Source: Polyangium sp. 15x6 (lineage in GTDB: Bacteria > Myxococcota_A > Polyangia > Polyangiales > Polyangiaceae). Taken from it: a stretch of 64,000 nucleotides of DNA. Location of the stretch: contig NZ_JASBQE010000003.1 in assembly GCF_029960785.1 (NCBI RefSeq), forward strand, positions 283,580-347,579, in the 5' to 3' direction. A program made the position numbers and the translations under genes. Positions 27,320-33,778 of the stretch are shown one piece after another; position 1 is the stretch's first letter, and every line of letters starts with the position of its first letter. Under the pieces are notes generated by a model, which was not told the DNA's origin, did no database searches, and saw only the letters and a list, made by a program, of their open reading frames with translations.

Positions 27320-28468
27320 TCAGAATCGTTTCGTCGGATCCTGGTCGAGCTTCTTCAGGTTGAGCTCGATGCGGCGGTTGCCCGGGTCGAGCTCCAGCGC
27401 CTGCTGCCAGAACTTGCGCGCGTCCTCGCGCTGGCCGTTGCGCAGCGCGGTGAAGCCCTGATCCATGAGCGACGCGACCTCGCGCTCCTTGAGGCGCGCG
27501 GCAATCTCCTCCGGCGTCTCCTCGGGCGGCGGCGGAGGCGGCGGGGGAGGCGGAGGCGGCGGCGGCGGCGGCGGGAGCGCCTGCGACGACGAGAGCTCGC
27601 GCGGCACCGGCGGCGCGTTGAGCGCGTCGAGGCGCATGCGCGCGTTCGTCGGGATCTGCGCCTTCTGCTGGAAGCCGGGGTCCGGCCCGAAGTCCCAGTC
27701 GTCCTTGCTGCCCTGCTGCTGCGTGATGCGGCCGGGGCGCACCGAGGGACGCGGCGCATCGTCGTCGGACGGGCCGAAGCGCGCCTTCTCGTCGAGCTTG
27801 CGCACGCCCTCCATCAGGATGTGCTGGTAGTCGCCGTTGATCGTGCGCTCGAAGTCCGGCGGGAACGGCGCCATGTTGAAGACGCCGTCCTCGACCGCGA
27901 TCATCTCGTGCACCGCCTCCTCGCCGACGATGTTGTCCCAGACGGCGTGCACGATGTCGCCATTGTGGATGAGGATGATGCCCGAGACCTGGCCACGTGC
28001 GATGCGGAGCGCAGTCGTCTTGCGGCCGAGGCAGAGCATCTGGATGACGTCGACCGCCGAGAGCTCGGAGAGGCTCCCGAGCAGGCTGTCGCGCGTCTCC
28101 ATGGCCTGCAGGAGCGCCGCGCGGAGCTCGTGCAGATCGAAGGGCTTGCGCATCAGCTTGAGACAGCCGACCGCGTGCGCCTTGTCGCGGATCGTCGCGA
28201 CGTCGAACGCGGTCATCACGATCGCCCGCGTGTCCGGCGTCTCCACCGCGGCCCAGACGACGAGGTCCATGCCGCTCATGCCCGGCAGGTGGACGTCGGT
28301 CACCAGGACGTCGATGGGCGTCTCGCGCAGGATCTGCCGCCCGACCTCGGCGTTCTTGGCCAAGAGGACGTCGTACCGATGGTTGTCCTGGTAAAGGAAC
28401 CGATGGAGAGCGAGGACGATCCCGTCCTCGTCGTCGACGATCAGCACTCTGTGGCGTCGTTGAGCCAT
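27320..28468 (-). CDS. Response regulator: REC + DUF4388/PATAN-like + poly-Pro + TPR-like tail
   Basis: The 382-residue protein starts with a receiver domain (residues 1-125): acidic pocket Asp12/Asp13, phospho-acceptor Asp58 in LVTDVHLPGMSG, Thr86, and Lys108 in MRKPF. A DUF4388/PATAN-like domain follows at about 130-235 (GSLSELSAVDVIQMLCLGRKTTALRI, GQVSGIILIHNGDIVHAVW). A disordered region with about 16 prolines leads to a short C-terminal TPR-like hairpin (ALRNGQREDARKFWQQALELDPGN). There is no DNA-binding domain, so output is probably protein-protein. It starts 7 nt after the histidine kinase stop, so the two form a two-component pair within the six-gene operon. Confidence 0.87.
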   Translation of the reverse strand: MAQRRHRVLIVDDEDGIVLALHRFLYQDNHRYDVLLAKNAEVGRQILRETPIDVLVTDVHLPGMSGMDLVVWAAVETPDTRAIVMTAFDVATIRDKAHAVGCLKLMRKPFDLHELRAALLQAMETRDSLLGSLSELSAVDVIQMLCLGRKTTALRIARGQVSGIILIHNGDIVHAVWDNIVGEEAVHEMIAVEDGVFNMAPFPPDFERTINGDYQHILMEGVRKLDEKARFGPSDDDAPRPSVRPGRITQQQGSKDDWDFGPDPGFQQKAQIPTNARMRLDALNAPPVPRELSSSQALPPPPPPPPPPPPPPPPPEETPEEIAARLKEREVASLMDQGFTALRNGQREDARKFWQQALELDPGNRRIELNLKKLDQDPTKRF

Positions 28469-28475
28469 GGCTGTT

Positions 28476-29501
28476 CTACCTGCCGGTCATGATGGGCAAC
28501 GTGATCGTGACGCACGTTCCCGAGACGTTTCCGCTCCGTCCGCCGATCGTGATCGAGCCACCGTGGTCGGTCACGATTCGATAACATATCGAGAGCCCGA
28601 GGCCCGTACCCGTGGGCTTGGTCGTGAAGAACGAGTCGAAGACCTTGTCGACGATCCCCTCGGGGATGCCGCTGCCCGTGTCCTCGACACGCAGGACCAT
28701 CCGCTCGTCCTCGATGCCCGCGTAGACCTTCAGCTCGCCGCCCTCCGGCATCGCGTCGGCCGCGTTGATGAAGAGGTTCAGGAGGACCTGCTGGAGCTGG
28801 TCCTGATCGATCCAGAGCGGACGCAGAAGGCCGTACCGCGTGCTGAAATGGATGTTGTTGAGCCGGCCCTCGGCCGCTCCGCGCGCGCGGTTCACGATGC
28901 TCGGCAGATCCGCCTTGTTGCGCCGCGGCGGCCGGTGGCGCACGAAGCCGAGGAGCTGGCCGAGCATGTTGTTCAGCCGGTCGATCTCGCGGTTCACCGC
29001 GTGCAACGAGTCGCCGAGCCCGGCCTCGGCGGCCTCGTGCTCGATCGACTGGATCGTCGCCTTGATCGCGGCGAGGGGGTTGCCGATCTCGTGCGCGACC
29101 ATCGCGCATGCCTTGCCGACCTCGGAGAGCCGCTCGAGTTGCCTGCGTTCGGCCTGGAAGCGCTCGGTCTCCGTGACGTCGTGCATGGAGATGATCGTGC
29201 CGAGTCGAGCCGATCGGATGACACGGAAGCCGACGACGGTCTTGTTGCCGGCTTCGTCGAAGGCCTCGACCGTGAGCTCCTTCGTGCGCTGCGGGCCGTC
29301 GCGCCCGAGCTCGTTTTCCACGTGCTCGAAGATCTTGTTGATCAGCGGGGCGCCGCCCGCGCGTCGCGTGATCAGGTCGTCGGCGACGCGGTTCGTCACG
29401 ACGACCTCGCCCCCCTCGTCCACGATCACGACACCCACCCCGATCTCGTCGAGCAGGGTGGTCCCCGATGAAAACGGCACGTTGGGGCGGTTTTTCCTCA
29501 T
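28476..29501 (-). CDS. Soluble PAS-containing sensor histidine kinase
   Basis: A 341-residue kinase without membrane segments. Residues about 12-115 form a PAS domain (LLDEIGVGVVIVDEGGEVVVTNRVA ... IISMHDVTETERFQ). The H-box is CAMVAHEIGNPLAAIK with phospho-His137. The ATPase domain follows with the N-box NLFINAADAMP, the D-box VEDTGSGIPEG and FFTTKPTGTGLGLSI. It should phosphorylate the response regulator encoded immediately downstream. The H-box sequence with NPL is of the NtrB/sporulation-kinase style. No clear Shine-Dalgarno precedes the ATG at 29501, and an 11-bp inverted repeat spans the 79-nt upstream gap, so its translation may be regulated. Confidence 0.93.
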   Translation of the reverse strand: MRKNRPNVPFSSGTTLLDEIGVGVVIVDEGGEVVVTNRVADDLITRRAGGAPLINKIFEHVENELGRDGPQRTKELTVEAFDEAGNKTVVGFRVIRSARLGTIISMHDVTETERFQAERRQLERLSEVGKACAMVAHEIGNPLAAIKATIQSIEHEAAEAGLGDSLHAVNREIDRLNNMLGQLLGFVRHRPPRRNKADLPSIVNRARGAAEGRLNNIHFSTRYGLLRPLWIDQDQLQQVLLNLFINAADAMPEGGELKVYAGIEDERMVLRVEDTGSGIPEGIVDKVFDSFFTTKPTGTGLGLSICYRIVTDHGGSITIGGRSGNVSGTCVTITLPIMTGR

Positions 29502-29510
29502 GGTTTGGAG

Positions 29511-29568
29511 GGGGGTGGCGCAGCGTGGGCGCAGCGATCGTCCATTCTACGCCGCTCGCGCCACCCCC
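29511..29568 (-). promoter_or_regulatory. Long-arm intercistronic hairpin upstream of the kinase gene
   Basis: GGGGGTGGCGC at 29511-29521 is perfectly complementary to 29558-29568, a stem of 11 bp that almost fills the gap between the coiled-coil gene and the kinase gene. On the transcript it ends about 10 nt before the kinase ATG, so it would cover the ribosome-binding region or act as a processing site. Confidence 0.5.
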
Positions 29569-29580
29569 GCGGCTTCAACG

Positions 29581-31338
29581 TCAACCGTAGCCAAAGAGCT
29601 TGGTGACCGTCTTCACGACCTTCTCTTCGGCCGGATCCGGCGCCTCGTCGCGGAAGCCGAGAACGCTGAGCGCCAGCGTCTCGTCCGACCACCGCAGCCA
29701 TCGCGTCCGCATGACCACGTTGTTCACGTCGAGGATGTGGATCACGTGAGGCTCGGCGATCGGCAGGAGGTTCCTCACCCGATCACTCACCTCGGACACG
29801 ACCGAAGCCGCGGCCGCGAGCTCGTTCTGGTACCGCACCTCGCCGGCCGCCGCGATCACGAGACCACGCGTATCCGCCAGCACGACCGCGCGCCCGCCCG
29901 TTTCCTCGCGGAGCAGCGAGCTCATGCCTTCTTCGAGCAGCGTCTCCAGGCGCTTGTCCGTGTTGCGGAAGCTGATCGGACCCGTGCTGATCGGCGCCTG
30001 GCTCGGCGGAGCCTTCTCCATCGAGCGCGCCGCCGTCATGGCGAAGGCCTGCGCCTCGAGGTCGATGATGCGCCGCCGCATGTTCTTCGCCTCGATCGCG
30101 ATCGCCTCGAGCTCCTCGACACGCCTGCGGAGATCGCTGTTCTCGTTGGCGTAGTAGTCGAGCTCTGCGGCCTTCTGCTCGAGCGTGCGAACGCGGAGCG
30201 AGAGCTCGTTGTTCTTCTTGTTGAGCGATTCGGCTTCCTTGCGCAGCTTCTCGGCCTCGGCCGCGCTCGCGCCGCCGCCCGCCGCCGCCGCGGGCGCGCT
30301 GGCGGAGGCTGCCTTGAGCTTCGCCTCGAGGTCCTGCACCTTCGCGCGCGCCGTGCCGAGCTCCATGCCGAGCTTCGCCGCCTCGTTCGCGGCTTGCTGC
30401 AGCGTGGCGATCTGCGCCTGGAGCTGCTGCACCTTGGTCTTCTCGGCCGCGAGCTCTTGACCGACCTTGCCCGCGTCGCCCGTCGACTTCTGCGCTGCCG
30501 CGAGCTTCTGCTCGAGGTCGCGCACCTTGGCCTTTTCGGCCTGGATGTCCTGCGCGAGCTTGCTCGTGCCCTCGGCCGTCTTCTGCAGCGCCGCGACCTG
30601 CGTCTGGAGCTGCTGCACCTTGGCCTTTTCGGTCGCGAGCTCCGCCGAGAGCTTGTCCGAGCCGCCCTGGCGCGTCTTGAGCTGCGCGTTCTCCGTCGCG
30701 AGCTGCTCGGCTCGCTGCGCCGACGCGCGGAGCTGATTCGCCTGCGTCTGCGCCTCGCGGAGCTGGGCCTGCGCGGCCTGCACCTGCGCGTTCGATTCGG
30801 CGAGGCGGCGTTCGAGATCCTGCCGCGCGCCGTCGTCCCCGCGACCCGCTTGCGCCTGGGCCATCGCGGCTTGCAGGCGTTGCTCGAGGTCGTGGGCGCG
30901 GGCGCGCTCGGCTTGCAAGGCCTGCGCGGCTTGATCGGCTGCGGCCGCGCGTTGCCGGAGCTCGGCGTTCTCTTGCCGGAGTTGGGCTTCCGCGGGCGAA
31001 GGACCGCTCGCGGCGGCGCGCGCGCGGTTGACCTCCGCCTGGAGCTGGTTCACCTGCTCGCGGAGCTTCTGCGCTTCACCTTGGGCCTTCTGCGTGGCCT
31101 CTGTGCGCGCTCGTTCCGCGGCCTCGGAGGCCGAACGCGAGAGCTCGGCGTTCTGCTGCTGCAGGGTCGCGAGCTGGCCTTCGGCTTGCTGGCGTGCCTC
31201 TTTTTCGGCCTGGACGAGGCTCGTATCCGCGGCGGCGCCGTTTTTCGAAGGGAACGCCCTGCTCACGAGCAGGCCAGCCCCGAAAAACAGCCCGGCTCCA
31301 GCCGCGGAAGAAAGCCATATCGATTGGATCAGGTCCAT
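29581..31338 (-). CDS. Membrane-anchored coiled-coil protein with C-terminal roadblock/LC7-like domain
   Basis: A 585-residue protein with one N-terminal membrane helix (SSAAGAGLFFGAGLLV, about residues 10-25) and then roughly 380 residues of heptad-rich sequence (QLQTQVAALQKT, KVRDLEQKLAAAQKS and similar) that should form a very long coiled coil. The last 120 residues (LETLLEEGMSSLLREETGGRAVVLADTRGLVIAAAGEV ... FGYG) have the strand-helix layout of roadblock/LC7 domains. The N-terminus suggests inner-membrane anchoring; the roadblock end would then be held tens of nanometres away. It lies between the OmpA-type protein and the histidine kinase in one operon and could link an envelope sensor with cytosolic roadblock partners. 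Confidence 0.8.
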   Translation of the reverse strand: MDLIQSIWLSSAAGAGLFFGAGLLVSRAFPSKNGAAADTSLVQAEKEARQQAEGQLATLQQQNAELSRSASEAAERARTEATQKAQGEAQKLREQVNQLQAEVNRARAAASGPSPAEAQLRQENAELRQRAAAADQAAQALQAERARAHDLEQRLQAAMAQAQAGRGDDGARQDLERRLAESNAQVQAAQAQLREAQTQANQLRASAQRAEQLATENAQLKTRQGGSDKLSAELATEKAKVQQLQTQVAALQKTAEGTSKLAQDIQAEKAKVRDLEQKLAAAQKSTGDAGKVGQELAAEKTKVQQLQAQIATLQQAANEAAKLGMELGTARAKVQDLEAKLKAASASAPAAAAGGGASAAEAEKLRKEAESLNKKNNELSLRVRTLEQKAAELDYYANENSDLRRRVEELEAIAIEAKNMRRRIIDLEAQAFAMTAARSMEKAPPSQAPISTGPISFRNTDKRLETLLEEGMSSLLREETGGRAVVLADTRGLVIAAAGEVRYQNELAAAASVVSEVSDRVRNLLPIAEPHVIHILDVNNVVMRTRWLRWSDETLALSVLGFRDEAPDPAEEKVVKTVTKLFGYG

Positions 31339-31357
31339 TCCTTCCTCAAGTCCTCGG

Positions 31358-32092
31358 CTACCGCCACTCGATCTCGACGCGCCGGTTCAGGCTCCAGGCC
31401 GTCGGGGTGTTCGAGGCATCTGCGGGCTTCATGCCGCCTACGGCCTCGGTCGTGATCCTGGAGTGCGGAATGCCGTTCGCGTGGAAGAAGTTCTCCACCG
31501 CAGCGGCGCGCTTGCGGCTGAGCTCCAGGTTGTGCTCGCGCGATCCGAGTTGATCCGAATGCCCCCGGAGATGGATGCGCAGGCTCGGGTTCGCCTTCAG
31601 CTGCTTGAGGACCTCGTCGAGCGTGCTCTTGGCCGACAACGTCAAGAGATTCGAATCGATCTCGAAGAGGATGTCGGAGACCGCCGCGGGTTTGTCGCCG
31701 GAAGCCACCGCCGGGGGCGTGGGCTTCGTCGGCGGGGGCGTGGGCTCGGGCTCCGCCGTGGGGGCCGGCGGAGTCGCTGTGGCCACCGAGACCACCGGCA
31801 GCGCGGAGGTCGTCGCCGTGGGCTCGGGCGCCGTGTTCGGCGGCTCGGGCGTGGGGGTCGGTCGTGGAGGCGGCGCGACGGCGACGCTCGGGCCAGGCGT
31901 GGCCGTAGGCCTTTGCGCCGAGGCTTGCGCCGAGGTCGTTCCCCCCGGCCGTGCCCCGGTCACCTGGGCCTGCTTCGCTTGCTCCTCGGCGTATTCGGGC
32001 GCGAGCTTGAGGTTAATCAGCCCGAGGTCCGTGAGACCGAGGAGCAACAGCCCACCAAAGGCCAGCCGAGCGTTTCCAGTCGAGTTAGCCAT
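31358..32092 (-). CDS. OmpA/MotB-type peptidoglycan-binding protein with N-terminal membrane anchor
   Basis: The 244-residue product has an N-terminal hydrophobic segment (LAFGGLLLLGLTDLGLINL), a Pro/Thr/Ala-rich disordered linker of about 110 residues, and a C-terminal OmpA domain: ILFEIDSNLLTLSAKSTLDEV, IHLRGHSDQLGSREHNLELSRKRAAAV and the closing LNRRVEIEW. The domain should bind diaminopimelate of peptidoglycan in the periplasm. The membrane segment lacks a lipobox and fits an uncleaved anchor. The stop is 19 nt before the coiled-coil gene and the start 16 nt after the roadblock gene, so it is in the middle of the operon and probably provides the cell-wall contact of the system. Confidence 0.88.
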   Translation of the reverse strand: MANSTGNARLAFGGLLLLGLTDLGLINLKLAPEYAEEQAKQAQVTGARPGGTTSAQASAQRPTATPGPSVAVAPPPRPTPTPEPPNTAPEPTATTSALPVVSVATATPPAPTAEPEPTPPPTKPTPPAVASGDKPAAVSDILFEIDSNLLTLSAKSTLDEVLKQLKANPSLRIHLRGHSDQLGSREHNLELSRKRAAAVENFFHANGIPHSRITTEAVGGMKPADASNTPTAWSLNRRVEIEWR

Positions 32093-32108
32093 AACAATCA
32101 GGTCGCCG

Positions 32109-32483
32109 TCATACGATCTTGGACAGCTCGGTCACGCGCCGGCGAATATCGAGGAACACGAGGCCGAGCTTCGCGTCCGGCGTCGTGAGCACGATGAGCA
32201 GCGATTCCGCGCCGACCGCGTTCAGGATGACGTAGCCCTGACGGCCACGCACGTACGTCTGCTCCATGGCGCCACCCATGAGCTCGTGGGCGATACGCTC
32301 ACCGACACCGAGGAGCGCGGCGGCCATACCGGACACCAACTCTTCGTCGATCTCGTTCGGGAGCAGCGAGGCGATGATGAAGCCGTCGGTGCTCACCATG
32401 GCCGACCCGATGATGTCGGGCGATACCGAACGAAGATTGCGAAGAATTTCCTGGATTTTTTCGACTCGACTTCCAGCTGCCAC
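32109..32483 (-). CDS. Roadblock/LC7 domain protein (MglB-like fold)
   Basis: A 124-residue single-domain roadblock protein with the typical opening KIQEILRNLRSVSPDIIGSAMVSTDGFIIASLLP and a strand YVILNAVGAESLLIVLT. The start is GTG at 32483, set by AGGAGGAGAC just upstream, an excellent Shine-Dalgarno. Roadblock proteins form homo- or heterodimers and regulate small Ras-like GTPases; MglB of Myxococcus is the GAP of the polarity GTPase MglA. No GTPase gene is visible nearby, so this one may pair with the roadblock domain of the coiled-coil protein or act on a distant GTPase. A 192-nt gap separates it from the V4R gene. Confidence 0.92.
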   Translation of the reverse strand: MAAGSRVEKIQEILRNLRSVSPDIIGSAMVSTDGFIIASLLPNEIDEELVSGMAAALLGVGERIAHELMGGAMEQTYVRGRQGYVILNAVGAESLLIVLTTPDAKLGLVFLDIRRRVTELSKIV

Positions 32484-32675
32484 GTCTCCTCCTGTGCGGG
32501 CAAGCCGAGCCCGAGTTCGTGCTCGAGCTCATCAATCAACCCGGGCGCCGCGTCCGGGACATGTTCTGCCCTCTCGCACTGCTCTCCGGAGTCCCTCGGG
32601 CCACCGTTCTACTCCGAGGGCCCATCGGAAAACCGGCAAGTGGGCGAGGCCGCCACCACCACGTGGCGGCGTCGT

Positions 32676-33152
32676 CTAGCCCAATTCGACCGTCACCTGG
32701 CACGTACCTTCGCCGTTGGCGCCGCACTTCGTCTCGTACGCCTTCGGCTTCTTCTTGATGAGGATCTCGGTGATCCCTGCGACGAAGCCGACCTCGGAGT
32801 GGCAAATACGCTTCGAGATGCTCGCCATGCCTGCGCACGTGATGCACTCGTCCAGGTCCACCACGAGAAGCTTGTCGTCAAGCTGGCGAGGGATGAGAAT
32901 GCCAATACGTGAATCGCGCACGAACTGGACGACTTCCTTGAGGTAATCGTCCGTGTTCGGCTTGTACAGCATCTGGCCGGCTTCCTTGCCGAGCTCCCTA
33001 CCACCGTTCTGGAAAACGACCGCCGCCCCGCGTCCCAGCACTTCCTCCACGTAACCCGCGGAGAAGTGACGGAACACGCGAAAGACCAACAGCGGAATGT
33101 CGTTTCCCAGAATCGGCCTGTGGGTCTGAGCGACTTCTTGGATGAGACCCAT
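32676..33152 (-). CDS. V4R-domain protein
   Basis: A 158-residue protein that is essentially one V4R (4-vinyl reductase) domain: FRVFRHFSAGYVEEVLGRGAAVVFQNGGRELG, LDECITCAGMASI, ICHSEVGFVAGI, and the closing KCGANGEGTCQVTVEL. The conserved Cys residues (ECITC, C in ICH, TKC, TC) could bind a metal or react with a ligand. The domain is used as a small-molecule sensor in many bacteria and archaea and often sits next to roadblock genes, as here. The ATG at 33152 has GAGG 8 nt upstream. It is the first gene of the six-gene minus-strand operon and a likely input module. Confidence 0.88.
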   Translation of the reverse strand: MGLIQEVAQTHRPILGNDIPLLVFRVFRHFSAGYVEEVLGRGAAVVFQNGGRELGKEAGQMLYKPNTDDYLKEVVQFVRDSRIGILIPRQLDDKLLVVDLDECITCAGMASISKRICHSEVGFVAGITEILIKKKPKAYETKCGANGEGTCQVTVELG

Positions 33153-33562
33153 TAGAGCACCTCATTGTCCTTGGATTGACCTGGACTCACACCAACCTCC
33201 CTATGATGCGGACCCAACCCTGCACGGTCGGCGCGGGGACACCCGCCACCCACCGCCTGCACACGCCCTCGCGACAGGCAGGACGGCGGGCGAACCCGCG
33301 TGCCAGCTCGGCGGGGTAGAGGCAGAGTGTACCGTCGGTTCGACCATCGCGTGAAAAATCGGCGGGAAATCCAAGCGTTGACGTTGCACCCCGAGGCGTG
33401 TGCCTACGAGGTCGCGGAGGCCGGGTGCGGTCCATGGACCCGCCCCGGGTTCCGCGGAATACCTTGAACCAAGGCAGGATAGACTGAAACGGACCCCGAT
33501 GCTAGCCAAGAAATCCCCGCCAAGGGGCTCCGGGCACCGCGAGGATACGCGGCATCGCACGC

Positions 33563-33662
33563 GATCACAAGAAAGCATCCTGCTCGACGATCACGTCCGA
33601 CAGACCCGCCCGGAAAATCGGACGAACCGTGCTTCAGATCGCTTCGGATGGGTCTTGTGATC
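33563..33662. ncRNA. Candidate structured RNA element (nested stems)
   Basis: GATCACAAG (33563-33571) pairs with CTTGTGATC (33654-33662), CATCC (33576-33580) with GGATG (33646-33650), and inside them CGTCCGA with TCGGACG. An alternative pair AGACCC/GGGTCT competes. The nesting of three stems in 100 nt is more than expected by chance, but strand, transcription and function are unknown. Confidence 0.35.
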
Positions 33663-33695
33663 TGGTTTTGTGAATTGGAACGCTTGGTAGAAACA

Positions 33696-33721
33696 CCGGC
33701 ACATGCGCATCCATGTGCCGG
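33696..33721 (-). terminator. Hairpin downstream of the GHKL-metallopeptidase gene
   Basis: A 10-bp perfect stem, CCGGCACATG (33696-33705) with its complement at 33712-33721, loop of 6 nt, lies 58 nt past the stop of the minus-strand gene. The following minus-strand sequence is GTGTTTCT, a weak T tract, so termination is plausible but not certain. Confidence 0.5.
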
Positions 33722-33778
33722 ACTGTGTGAAACTGAGCCTCTAAGGGCGAGGACCAGGGGGGCGGACGGGAAAAACCG

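Larger units (their letters stand above)
33153..33778. other. 626-nt intergenic region between the V4R operon and the GHKL ATPase gene
   Basis: Both flanking genes read to the left, so this region is downstream of the GHKL gene and upstream of the V4R gene. I find no credible ORF. It contains a nested stem structure at 33563-33662, a 10-bp perfect hairpin at 33696-33721, and a less GC-biased composition near 33340-33480 and 33640-33690. It probably holds the GHKL terminator and a long leader or promoter for the V4R operon. Confidence 0.55.

Noticed and set aside
33201..33578. 125-codon minus-strand frame in the long intergenic gap
   Set aside because: No ribosome site, mixed composition and no recognisable fold; the other frames in the gap look equally random.
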